The position numbers were made by a program, and so were the translations under genes. Of a DNA stretch of 64,000 nt, positions 27,427-35,051 are shown in pieces (position 1 is the first letter of the stretch; each line of letters begins with the position of its first letter). Below the pieces are notes generated by a model. The model ran no database searches and was not told the origin of the DNA. It saw only the letters and a program-made list of their open reading frames with translations. Origin of the DNA: Phycisphaerales bacterium (lineage in GTDB: Bacteria > Planctomycetota > Phycisphaerae > Phycisphaerales > UBA1924); NCBI GenBank assembly GCA_022843045.1, contig JALHOJ010000007.1:1-64000 (forward strand). The letters run 5' to 3'.

Positions 27427-27891
27427 CGCATACATACCCAGGCCCGCAGGGGCGCCCCACCCGCCCGCGTTTTTCGGTCTCCCAAGCACGCCGCCGCCAA
27501 GGCCCTGCCCATCGACGCGTTGCTGGATCCCGATCTGTTCAAGGCCCTGTGCGATCCCACCCGCGTCAAGCTGCTCGCGTGCCTCGTCAAGTGTGCCCGC
27601 CCATGTTCAGTTGGCGAAGTGGGGGAGTGCTGCGATGTGGATCTCTCCGTCGTCTCGCGGCATCTGGCCTTTCTCGAGCGGGCGGGCATCCTGGCCAGTA
27701 TCAAGAAGGGCCGCATCGTCACGTACTCCGTGCGATCCAGCGACCTGTGCGCATCCCTGCGCGACATCGCCGACGCTATCGAGTCCTGCTGCCCGCCTGG
27801 CACCTGCGGCAGTTGCTCGACCAGTTGCGGCTGTCTGCCCGTAAGCGACGCCCAGTCCACTCGAACCCAAGGAGGCCGCCGTGTACGCTGA
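27415..27891 (+). CDS. arsR: ArsR-family metalloregulator
   Basis: Winged-helix repressor that should release the operon on binding arsenite. Helix-turn-helix region: CSVGEVGECCDVDLSVVSRHL, then FLERAGILASIKKGRIV. Cys residues cluster in the recognition region (KCARPC, ECC) and in the tail (SCCPPGTCGSCSTSC), candidate As(III) ligands. ATG 27415 is chosen over the track's GTG 27385 because the -10-like TATACT and the operator surround it. It overlaps arsC by 11 bases, so it leads the operon. Confidence 0.88.
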   Translation: MTQVRIHTQARRGAPPARVFRSPKHAAAKALPIDALLDPDLFKALCDPTRVKLLACLVKCARPCSVGEVGECCDVDLSVVSRHLAFLERAGILASIKKGRIVTYSVRSSDLCASLRDIADAIESCCPPGTCGSCSTSCGCLPVSDAQSTRTQGGRRVR

Positions 27892-28357
27892 TCCTGCTCC
27901 CGCCCCCGCCCCCGCCCAATTCCAAGCCCGTTCCGCACGCAAACCCCGCATCCTCTTTCTCTGCACCGGCAACTCCTGTCGCAGCCAGATGGCCGAGGGC
28001 TGGGCCCGCGCGCTCAAGGGCGATGTGCTCGACGCCTACTCCGCTGGCACCCATCCGCACGGCCTCAATCCCCTCGCCGTGCGCGTGATGCGCGAGGCGG
28101 GCGTCGACATCACCGCCCACACCTCCAAGCGCCCCGAGGACATCGGCGTTGCGTTTGATCTGGTCGTCACCGTCTGCGACTCGGCTCACGAGTCCTGTCC
28201 CGTCCTTCCCGGGGCCAAGATCGTCCATCGTCCTTTCGATGATCCCCCCCGCCTCGCCAAAGACGCCAAGTCCGACGACGAAGCCCTTCCACACTACCGC
28301 CGCGTCCGCGACGAAATTCGTACGTTCATTGAAACCCTCCCAAGTTCGCTTCTCTAA
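27881..28357 (+). CDS. arsC: Arsenate reductase, thioredoxin-coupled LMW-phosphatase type
   Basis: Reduces arsenate to arsenite. The P-loop CTGNSCRSQMAEGWARAL is near residue 28; the resolving cysteines sit in VVTVCDSAHESCPVLPG, as in the Staphylococcus/Bacillus thioredoxin-linked enzymes. SAGTHPHGLNPLAVRVM and the DDP segment (HRPFDDPPR) complete the family pattern. GTG start at 27881 behind AAGGAGG, inside the end of arsR. The N-terminal 20 residues (repeated Ala-Pro) are an extension. It supplies arsenite to ArsM. Confidence 0.93.
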   Translation: MYADPAPAPAPAQFQARSARKPRILFLCTGNSCRSQMAEGWARALKGDVLDAYSAGTHPHGLNPLAVRVMREAGVDITAHTSKRPEDIGVAFDLVVTVCDSAHESCPVLPGAKIVHRPFDDPPRLAKDAKSDDEALPHYRRVRDEIRTFIETLPSSLL

Positions 28358-28425
28358 CGAAACGCGACCCTCAGGGAGCGTCCCACACCAAATGCTCGTG
28401 CCTCCTCAGGCTCAAAGGAACCCCC

Positions 28426-29421
28426 ATGTCCAAGCCCTCCCCCTCCTCCTCCCCCGCCTGCTGCTCTGACTCCTGCTGCCCCGCCGAATCCAAGCAACCC
28501 GCGCTCAGCACCGTGACCACCGCCGACACCGTCCGCGACCATGTCCGCGCCGGCTACTCCGCCATCGCCAAGTCCGGCGGCTGGTCCCCGGACCAATGGA
28601 TGCAGTCTGTCGCCTCCACCGACACGACACCATCCAAGCCCGCCCCGCAGTCCGCCGGCTGCTGCTCCGGCGCGGGCGGCTGCTGCGGCCCTGCGACGTT
28701 CTCACCCGAGCAACTCGCCCAGGCCATCGGCTACGCCCAGTCAGATGCCGCCCTTGTGCCCGAAGCCAACCTTGGCCTCTCCTGCGGCAACCCCACCGCC
28801 ATCGCTTCGCTCAAGCCAGGCGAAGTCGTGCTCGACCTCGGCAGCGGCGCGGGCTTTGACTGCTTCATTGCCGGCCCCAAGGTGGGCAGCACCGGCCGCG
28901 TCATCGGCGTTGACATGACTCCCGACATGCTTAGTCGGGCCCGGGCCAATATCCAAACCTACACCCGCCAGACCGCGCTCTCCAACGTCGAGTTTCGCTT
29001 AGGTGAGATTGAGCACTTGCCCGTTGCCGATGCGAGCGTCGATGTCGTCATCTCCAATTGCGTCCTCAACCTCTCCCCCGACAAGTCCCAAGTCTGGCGC
29101 GAGATCGCCCGCGTCCTCCGCCCGGGCGGGCGCGTCGCCGTCAGTGACCTCGCCTTGCTCAAGCCCCTGCCCCCCGCCGTCGAGCAAGACGTCGCCGCCC
29201 TCATCGGCTGCGTCGCCGGCGCGGTGCTGGTCGAGCAAACCCGCCAGCAGATGCTCGCGGCGGGCTTCGCCCAGATCGACCTGCGCTCCAAGCCCGAGTA
29301 CATCGACGCCATGACCAACTGGGAGGACCCGCTCTACCGCCAGATCCTCGCCAAGCTTCCCCAGGGTTCCAAAGCCAGCGACTACATAACCAGCCTTGAT
29401 ATCTCCGCGCGCAAGGCCTGA
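28426..29421 (+). CDS. arsM: Arsenite S-adenosylmethionine methyltransferase
   Basis: Methylates arsenite to less retained or volatile forms using SAM. The SAM-binding motif I is VLDLGSGAGFDCFIAGP near residue 140, followed by VIGVDMTPDMLSRARANI and ISNCVLNLSPDK. Conserved cysteines include SCGNPTA, the SNC block and GCVAG, consistent with As(III) coordination. An N-terminal Cys-rich segment (ACCSDSCCPAE) and an internal GCCSGAGGCC are present. 331 residues. It is third in arsR-arsC-arsM. No ArsB or Acr3 efflux gene follows. Confidence 0.93.
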   Translation: MSKPSPSSSPACCSDSCCPAESKQPALSTVTTADTVRDHVRAGYSAIAKSGGWSPDQWMQSVASTDTTPSKPAPQSAGCCSGAGGCCGPATFSPEQLAQAIGYAQSDAALVPEANLGLSCGNPTAIASLKPGEVVLDLGSGAGFDCFIAGPKVGSTGRVIGVDMTPDMLSRARANIQTYTRQTALSNVEFRLGEIEHLPVADASVDVVISNCVLNLSPDKSQVWREIARVLRPGGRVAVSDLALLKPLPPAVEQDVAALIGCVAGAVLVEQTRQQMLAAGFAQIDLRSKPEYIDAMTNWEDPLYRQILAKLPQGSKASDYITSLDISARKA

Positions 29422-29508
29422 ATCGCCGATCTGTGGCCCATGCCGACGATGACTCGCTTCGCCGAATCGTCGCGCTGGTCCGCACCTTGATCGCCCGATT
29501 CCCCCACC

Positions 29509-30288
29509 ATGCTCCGCCTCCTGCTCATACTCCCCCTCCTCGCCCTCCTCCCCGCCTGCCAGCGCCAAGTCCGCGAGGAGCGGCTCGACGCCCCGCGCAC
29601 GCTTACGACTCCCTACGACACCTCCGCGGGTGAGGTCCTCTGGGCCGTGGTCCCCCTCCGCAACGAATCGGGCACCTCCGTTGCCGATCCGCTCGCGCTC
29701 TCGGACCATCTGGTGGGCGCGATCGAAGAAGTCGAAGGCATCCGCTGTCTGCCCTTGGATCGCACGCTCGCCGCTATGCAGTCGCTCAAGCTCCGGGCGA
29801 TTCAGAATCCCGCACAGGCACGGTCACTCGCCCAGGCCATGGGCGTCGACGGCGTTGTCGTCGGCAGTGTCACCGCCTACGACCCCTACACGCCCTTGAT
29901 GGGCCTCTCCCTCGCGCTCTACGCACGCCCCGGCGCCACCATGACCGCCCGCCCCAACCCCGCGTTCGACCCGCGCGAACTCACCGAGTCGCCCACCGAC
30001 CAGGCCGTCACCAACACCGACTCGGGCTACAACGAAAGACCCCTCGCGGTCTGGTCGGGCCGGCTTGACGGCAAAAACCATCAGACGCTGATGGACCTGC
30101 GCATCTACGCCAGCGGCCGCACCCGCGATCTCTCCGCGATGGGTTGGCGCCGCTACACCGCGAGCATGGACCTGTACAGCCAGTTCGCGATGTACCGGGG
30201 CGTCGACGGGCTGCTCCAGCAGGAATGGACCCGTGTAGCTCGTGCCCAGATGCCCAAGGCGATCGAGCCGCGGGCTGAGGCCGAGTGA
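29509..30288 (+). CDS. Putative lipoprotein, CsgG/FlgT-like N-terminal pattern
   Basis: 259 residues. Signal peptide MLRLLLILPLLALLPACQRQ with lipobox Cys 17. The mature part has AVVPLRNESGTSVADPLALS, then ALAQAMGVDGVVVGSVTAYD-like sequence, reminiscent of the nucleotide-free CsgG/TolB-like fold that assembles on the outer membrane (conserved 'VxPxxNxSG', then 'GVDGVVxGxV'). No curli genes are nearby. It lies 88 bases after arsM, so it may or may not belong to that operon. Function is unknown. Confidence 0.7.
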   Translation: MLRLLLILPLLALLPACQRQVREERLDAPRTLTTPYDTSAGEVLWAVVPLRNESGTSVADPLALSDHLVGAIEEVEGIRCLPLDRTLAAMQSLKLRAIQNPAQARSLAQAMGVDGVVVGSVTAYDPYTPLMGLSLALYARPGATMTARPNPAFDPRELTESPTDQAVTNTDSGYNERPLAVWSGRLDGKNHQTLMDLRIYASGRTRDLSAMGWRRYTASMDLYSQFAMYRGVDGLLQQEWTRVARAQMPKAIEPRAEAE

Positions 30289-30371
30289 GAAACCAGGGAA
30301 GCCGCCCCGGCGGACCTCCTTGCGCACCTGTGTGCATGATGGCGTTCGGCCGGCGGCTTTGGCCGCTCATT

Positions 30372-31349
30372 TCATACGCCGCACAACGTGCACGGCCCCT
30401 CGCTGAACACCAGCAAGAACGCATCGATATCGCACGGGTCAAACAACGATCCGTCGCCGTTGAAGTCCACGCTGCCGCACGTCGCGCTTGCCGGGATGCA
30501 CGGCCCTTCGCTGAAGACGCTCAGAAGCGCGTCTACATCCATCGGGTCAAACAGTGAACCGTCGCCGTTGAAGTCGATGCTGCCGCACGTCGTCTCTCGG
30601 GTCCGCAGCGTCAACGTCGTGGTGGTATCAAACGCGCAGTAGCCGTTCACGCTGGGAAAGCCAAACGCGGGCCAGTTCGTGCCCACTCGCGCACTCACTC
30701 GCATCGACACTTCATACTCGCGCCCCGCCTGCAGCGAGCCGGCGGGAATCACAAAAGTGCCCGTGGCAAACCCCACCTGTCCCTGAGCGCGGATCACCCC
30801 GCCAGCGCTCCAATCCCGGACGCTCCAGAACACGCCACCTTGATTCACCTGCACAGGCAGCTGCGGGTTGTTGAACTGCACGAAAACATCACCTGCTGCG
30901 CTCGCGTCCTGCAAGCCGCTCCAATTCATCGCGTACGGCACCACGCCCCAGTAGTCCGTGGTGGGCTGGTTCAACAGTCGGACCCACGGCCCCAGACTGC
31001 CGCCATCGATGCGGAAGGCGTAGGGACCGGGCTGAGTTTCGATGTCGATGTCCGCCTCGGTCGGGCCGTTGGCGAACAGATTGCTCACCACCGTTCCAGT
31101 AGGTTCAAAGTTGAGCGTGCGTTCCTGCAGGGTGAACGAAGGCCGCACCGTTGCAATGCCGATCGTCGCAGGCGTCAGGTCCGTGCCGGCCATGCGATGC
31201 TCCGCGGTGTAGAGCAAGGCGTCGTCGGTCACTGGCCCGGGCCCCGCCTGCTCAAACCACCGCGACTTGATCGTGGAGTACTCGCTGATGATGACTTGGC
31301 CCAGGCACGGACCCGCCGCGCACATCGCAACCAGAAGCGACACTCGCAT
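30372..31349 (-). CDS. Secreted protein with tandem dockerin-like tail
   Basis: 325 residues from ATG 31349 behind GGAGGAG; the track start at 31493 is 48 codons too early. The signal peptide is MRVSLLVAMCAAGPCLGQ. The body is a beta-rich domain (NLFANGPTEADIDIETQ, then RIDGGSLGPWVRLLNQPT). The tail carries two Asp loops, DFNGDGSLFDPMDVDALLSV and DFNGDGSLFDPCDIDAFLLV, each followed by FSEGPC, ending TLCGV, almost identical to the tail of the 1156-residue protein at 10510. Function is unknown; probably exported and anchored by the tail. Confidence 0.82.
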   Translation of the reverse strand: MRVSLLVAMCAAGPCLGQVIISEYSTIKSRWFEQAGPGPVTDDALLYTAEHRMAGTDLTPATIGIATVRPSFTLQERTLNFEPTGTVVSNLFANGPTEADIDIETQPGPYAFRIDGGSLGPWVRLLNQPTTDYWGVVPYAMNWSGLQDASAAGDVFVQFNNPQLPVQVNQGGVFWSVRDWSAGGVIRAQGQVGFATGTFVIPAGSLQAGREYEVSMRVSARVGTNWPAFGFPSVNGYCAFDTTTTLTLRTRETTCGSIDFNGDGSLFDPMDVDALLSVFSEGPCIPASATCGSVDFNGDGSLFDPCDIDAFLLVFSEGPCTLCGV

Positions 31350-31516
31350 GATGCTCTCCTCCTGCGTCCCACGACGCGCAACCAAACGGGCGTGACCAAG
31401 CCGTCCAGCCCGGTCATCCCTTCGCGTTGCTCCGTCTTCTTCTGCGGCTTCCGCGATCCTGCGTCTGCCCGCCGCACCACGGTTCCAAAGCATCGGCGAC
31501 TTGCGTCGCTCGGCCC

Positions 31517-31783
31517 TTACGCAGTCTGCAGCATCTCAATCGTTGTGTACTGATCCAGGTTCAGGTACACGATCTCGCCATCATCCTTCTTGAGCTGCAG
31601 GCGATCCAGCCACAGCTTCTTGTCCTTGCTGTGGGCGTACCAACTGCCCGTCTTGCTCTGCGTAAACGCCACCACCGCGCCCTCAATGGGCGTCGCCGCG
31701 ATCGTGTCGCGGCCGTTGCCAAGGTGCGGAATCTGTTGGGTCACGCGCACACGCGTGCCGGGCTGGTAGTTGTCAGCGTTCAT
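31517..31783 (-). CDS. Conserved-looking small protein of unknown function
   Basis: 88 residues: MNADNYQPGTRVRVTQQIPH, LGNGRDTIAATPIEGAVVAF, then SWYAHSKDKKLWLDRLQLKK and DGEIVYLNLDQYTTIEML. It has the look of a small SH3-like barrel (alternating beta strands, basic patch) and good codon use. I do not recognise a family. It lies at the end of the possible zinc-responsive run, 192 bases after the FmdB-like gene, so its membership there is uncertain. Confidence 0.6.
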   Translation of the reverse strand: MNADNYQPGTRVRVTQQIPHLGNGRDTIAATPIEGAVVAFTQSKTGSWYAHSKDKKLWLDRLQLKKDDGEIVYLNLDQYTTIEMLQTA

Positions 31784-31975
31784 GCCCGATCATACGCCGT
31801 TTCCAGACGACGATGCGCAGCGCGGGTCTTCCGCGTCCTGCCAGCGACAACTCCAGTCGCAACCGGTTCGCTATGACGCGAGACGCGCCCGAAGACAATC
31901 ACCACCCAGCGATCAGCATCGGGAGTGTCATCCTGTATGGCAGACTTCCGCCTCGGATGGATAGCACTCATGAGT

Positions 31976-32188
31976 TCAAGCCTTGCACGTGAGGCAGCAG
32001 CCCGAGGAGTCCCCCCCGGCGTGTTCGGTGAGTGATCGACCGATCATCGGCACTTGGGGAATTCTGACCACCGGCTCGCCCGTCCGCGGATGACGACGAA
32101 GGGGTGCGTCCCTGATCGACTGGACGACTTCCAGCGACTCTCCGAGCGACCCGTCGAACCTCTTGACTCGGTACACGTACGTCGGCAT
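31976..32188 (-). CDS. FmdB-like protein that has lost its zinc-ribbon cysteines
   Basis: 70 residues. The FmdB family begins MPxYEYxC and has two CxxC knuckles. Here the start is MPTYVYRVKRFDGSLGESLE and the second knuckle is LRRHPRTGEPVV, so both Cys pairs are replaced, while VVQSIRDAPL keeps the FmdB signature. The tail adds SSGCCLTCKA. I choose ATG 32188 over the track's TTG. It follows a COG0523 gene with a Zur-like box, so it may be a zinc-independent substitute made when zinc is scarce (inference). Confidence 0.65.
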   Translation of the reverse strand: MPTYVYRVKRFDGSLGESLEVVQSIRDAPLRRHPRTGEPVVRIPQVPMIGRSLTEHAGGDSSGCCLTCKA

Positions 32189-32237
32189 CAATGCCCGCCC
32201 GCGCGTTTCCGCGCTGGCGGGCCTCGTAAGAAGAAGA

Positions 32238-32495
32238 TCACCTGCCCGTTAGCAAGATCGGGCGACGCCGCCACGCGGTCACGATCCGTCGCGCGATTAC
32301 AACCCCGCAGAGCGTCACGCCGATCATCGCCGCCCCCGCCCCCGCGCTCGCCATGGGAACCGTGAGGCCCATCACGGTGACGCCGCCGCACGACGCGCAC
32401 GCGTGCACTGGCGCGACGCCCGCGGTCTGTCCCGAACCGCACGCGGCGCAGCATGCATGCCCCGATGGCGCGAACCTCGATGCAATGTCCGACAT
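32238..32495 (-). CDS. Small Cys-rich membrane protein
   Basis: 85 residues. ATG 32495 is preceded by AGGAG at good spacing, while the longer track ORF has no such site. Two CxxC-type clusters (HACCAACGSGQ, HACASCGG) are followed by one or two membrane segments (GVTVMGLTVPMASAGAGAAM, IGVTLCGVVIARRIV). Function is unknown. It sits 64 bases downstream of the COG0523 GTPase in the same direction, so a metal-related role is plausible but unproven. Confidence 0.62.
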   Translation of the reverse strand: MSDIASRFAPSGHACCAACGSGQTAGVAPVHACASCGGVTVMGLTVPMASAGAGAAMIGVTLCGVVIARRIVTAWRRRPILLTGR

Positions 32496-32559
32496 GATTC
32501 GACTCCTGTGTCGCACAAGCGAAGCCGCGCGACAAGCGCGTGCCGCTTGGCCCTTTGTG

Positions 32560-33846
32560 TCAGTCCCTTCGATCACTCGCAATGTGCTGCATGCCCTCGA
32601 TGTGCCACGCTGGGAACGGGTCTTCGTACGCGGCCCACGCGCTGGCTCCTTCGGCGAGTTCCTCGTCGCTGAGTAGGCACAACTCAAGCCCCAGCCGCTG
32701 CGACTTAGAGTCCATATCCACGCCGATCATCACCAACTGCTGTCGCCTGTCCCCGTGTGGCTCGATCCACTGCTTCGCGAGCCACTCGCGGGTTTCCTCG
32801 TCCGCGGGGGGGTCGGACCGCGCGGCCCACCAAACCCCGGCGGGCTCCAGGCGGAAGCTGCCTCCCGCCTGGCTCCACACCGCGGCGACGTCATTGCGAT
32901 TCGCAAGCCAAATGAACCCCTTGCTTCTGACGGTTTGGAGCATGCCCTGCGTGATGAAGTCGTACAGGCGCCTGGGGTGAAAGGGTCGGCGGGCTTCGAA
33001 CACGAAGCTCGACACGCCATACTCCTCAGTCTCGGGCGTGTGCTCGTTATTGAGTTCCTTCAGCCACTTTGCGGAGGAGCGGGCCTTGTCCATGTCAAAG
33101 AGCCCTGTGTTGAGCACCTCCTGCAGCGGCACGCGACCCTCGATGCTTCGAACGATCCTCGCGTCCGCGTTGAGCGACCGAATGGTGGCCTCGATCTTTC
33201 GCAGCTGCGATTCATTCGCCAAGTCGCACTTGTTCAGCACGATGATGTCCGCGAACTCCACTTGATCCGTCAGCAGGTCCGCGATGCTTCGGGAGTCGCT
33301 CTCATCGATCTCCAGTCCGCGATCCGTCAGATCGTCCTCGCTCGCGAACTGCGACAGGAAGTTGTGCGCATCGACGACCGTCACCATGGTGTCGAGACGA
33401 GCGACCTCGGAGAGCGAGCGACCCGATTCGTCCTCAAACGTGAACGTCTGTGCGACCGGCAGCGGCTCCGCGATGCCCGTTCCCTCCACCAGGAGATAAT
33501 CAAACCGACCCGCGCACGCAATCCGCGACACCTCGCGAAGCAAGTCCTCCCGAAGCGTGCAGCAGATGCAGCCGTTCGACAGCTCGACCAGTCGTTCGTT
33601 CACGCGATCGAGCACCGCATCTCCAACTGTGCCCCCGGTCTTCACCAGTTCGGCATCGATGTTGACTTCCGACATGTCGTTCACGATGACCGCGACGCGG
33701 CGACCCTCCCTGTTTGCCAGCACGTGATTGAGAAGCGTTGTCTTGCCAGCGCCCAGAAACCCCGACAGCACCGTTACCGGCAGGCGACGCTCGCGATGTC
33801 CCCCATCGGGGTGCGGGGTGGTGTCTGAAGTGCGTCGCTGGTCCAT
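32560..33846 (-). CDS. COG0523 GTPase, zinc-chaperone (ZigA/YciC) type
   Basis: 428 residues. G1 P-loop [15 protein letters not shown], metal-binding CxCC in [13 protein letters not shown], and G4 NKCD ([15 protein letters not shown]). The C-terminal CobW_C domain includes [13 protein letters not shown] and ends near EWHIEGMQ-like residues ([13 protein letters not shown]). These GTPases insert or deliver zinc to target enzymes under zinc limitation. The upstream Zur-type palindrome, overlapping the -10, and the downstream Cys-lacking FmdB-like gene support a zinc role over cobalamin or nitrile hydratase roles. Confidence 0.88.
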   Translation of the reverse strand: MDQRRTSDTTPHPDGGHRERRLPVTVLSGFLGAGKTTLLNHVLANREGRRVAVIVNDMSEVNIDAELVKTGGTVGDAVLDRVNERLVELSNGCICCTLREDLLREVSRIACAGRFDYLLVEGTGIAEPLPVAQTFTFEDESGRSLSEVARLDTMVTVVDAHNFLSQFASEDDLTDRGLEIDESDSRSIADLLTDQVEFADIIVLNKCDLANESQLRKIEATIRSLNADARIVRSIEGRVPLQEVLNTGLFDMDKARSSAKWLKELNNEHTPETEEYGVSSFVFEARRPFHPRRLYDFITQGMLQTVRSKGFIWLANRNDVAAVWSQAGGSFRLEPAGVWWAARSDPPADEETREWLAKQWIEPHGDRRQQLVMIGVDMDSKSQRLGLELCLLSDEELAEGASAWAAYEDPFPAWHIEGMQHIASDRRD

Positions 33847-33902
33847 GCTGGTCCTTCTCTTCGGCGGTGGTGGGATCGGTGCGCCTGAGCCGTGTCATGA
33901 GA

Positions 33903-33930
33903 ATGATAATGCATTATCAAGAAAAAGCAA
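33903..33930 (-). promoter_or_regulatory. Promoter with Zur-like operator for the COG0523 gene
   Basis: On the minus strand TTGCTT, 16 bases, TATCAT. A perfect 16-base palindrome TGATAATGCATTATCA (33904-33919) covers the -10. This matches the Zur/Fur operator style (TGATAAT...ATTATCA). It lies about 57 bases upstream of the start codon. Confidence 0.75.
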
Positions 33931-34053
33931 GTCGCTTTCTTGCCAGTTCGCTCGTAAGGAAAATGGCCGGATAGTCCCGCACTCGGGTCGGTCCCAGCGA
34001 AGAAATTCCACAGGTTTCCTTGCTTGAGCGTCTCCGTGTGGTCTGATAGTGGC

Positions 34054-34815
34054 ATGACTCCACTCGCGCCCGCTTCCGTTCGCTCGTCTCGATGCATGAC
34101 GTGTGCCGCATGTGGATTGCTGCTGTGTTCGCCAGCCCTCGCCGTCGTCACCACCTTCGACAACGGCCTCGAAGGCTGGTCCATCTCCGGTCGCACCACC
34201 ATCCTCCCCACGGGCGGCAACCCCGGCGCCAACCTCGGCCCCCTTGTCACCGACGTCTTCGGCATCGACATCCGCAACAACACCAATGCCGCGTTCCTGG
34301 GCAACTACAGCCAGTTCTGGCAAACCAATGGCGGCGGCCCCGGCGCGCCCCTGCGACTCTCGATTGACACCAAGACCAACTCGATCGACTTCTTTGGTAG
34401 CCAGGTTTCGCGCAACCTGATCGTTGAACTGCGTGACTACACCAACCCGCCGCCAAACTACCCGTATGTCTCCGTCTGGTACAACCTAGGCACCATCGCC
34501 GCGAGTTTGCCCGGTTGGCGCACGTTCTCAATCGACATCGTGAACCCCAACAGCACGACCCTGCCCAGTGGGTGGGGCGGCACGGGTGACGAAGACCCCC
34601 AGGCCAACCCCCGCTTGCCCGCCAATCGCACGTTCGCAAGCGTGCTCGCAGGCGTGGACGAGATTTCGTTCACGACGTTCCAGCCCGGATTCTTCTACGG
34701 CTTCACCAACTTCAACGTGCAGGTGGACAACCCGACGCTGACGGTAGTGCCAAGCCCCGCAACCCTCGCGGCTCCGGCGATTCTGCTCGCGTGCGCTCGA
34801 CGCCGCCGGCGGTGA
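34054..34815 (+). CDS. Secreted protein with PEP-CTERM-like tail
   Basis: 253 residues from ATG 34054; the start is uncertain, as no strong ribosome binding site is visible. The N-terminal region has a hydrophobic stretch ending SPALAVVTTFDNG, a likely signal peptide. The body is a beta-rich domain beginning TTFDNGLEGWSISGRTT, typical of carbohydrate- or matrix-binding jelly rolls. The C-terminus VVPSPATLAAPAILLACA followed by five Arg has the PEP-CTERM layout (Pro-Ser-Pro, hydrophobic stretch, Arg cluster). Function is unknown. Confidence 0.72.
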   Translation: MTPLAPASVRSSRCMTCAACGLLLCSPALAVVTTFDNGLEGWSISGRTTILPTGGNPGANLGPLVTDVFGIDIRNNTNAAFLGNYSQFWQTNGGGPGAPLRLSIDTKTNSIDFFGSQVSRNLIVELRDYTNPPPNYPYVSVWYNLGTIAASLPGWRTFSIDIVNPNSTTLPSGWGGTGDEDPQANPRLPANRTFASVLAGVDEISFTTFQPGFFYGFTNFNVQVDNPTLTVVPSPATLAAPAILLACARRRRR

Positions 34816-34824
34816 ATCGAAGAG

Positions 34825-35036
34825 AATCACCACGGAGGGCCACAGAGAGCCACGGAGATTGCACGGAGAGAAGACAGAAAGAGTGGCCGCGGATCTGCGC
34901 GGATTCGCGCGGATAGGAAAGAACCCTGTCTTGATCCGCGTCAATCCGCGCAAATCCATGGCCACTCTTTCTGTCTTCTCTTGTCTCTTCTCTCCGTAGA
35001 AGCTCGGTGGCTCCCCGTGGTCCTCCGTGGTGAAAT
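34825..35036. repeat. Large inverted repeat of CACGGAG/GCGGAT type
   Basis: About 210-base imperfect palindrome. Outer arms: CACCACGGAGGGCCACAGAG against GGCTCCCCGTGGTCCTCCGT. A perfect inner 20-bp pair reads AGAAGACAGAAAGAGTGGCC / GGCCACTCTTTCTGTCTTCT. The core alternates GCGCGGATTCGCGCGGAT with ATCCGCGTCAATCCGCGC. It lies between two genes and could form a long hairpin. It is the longest member of the dispersed-repeat group. Confidence 0.88.
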
Positions 35037-35051
35037 CCGCATTCCCCTCGC

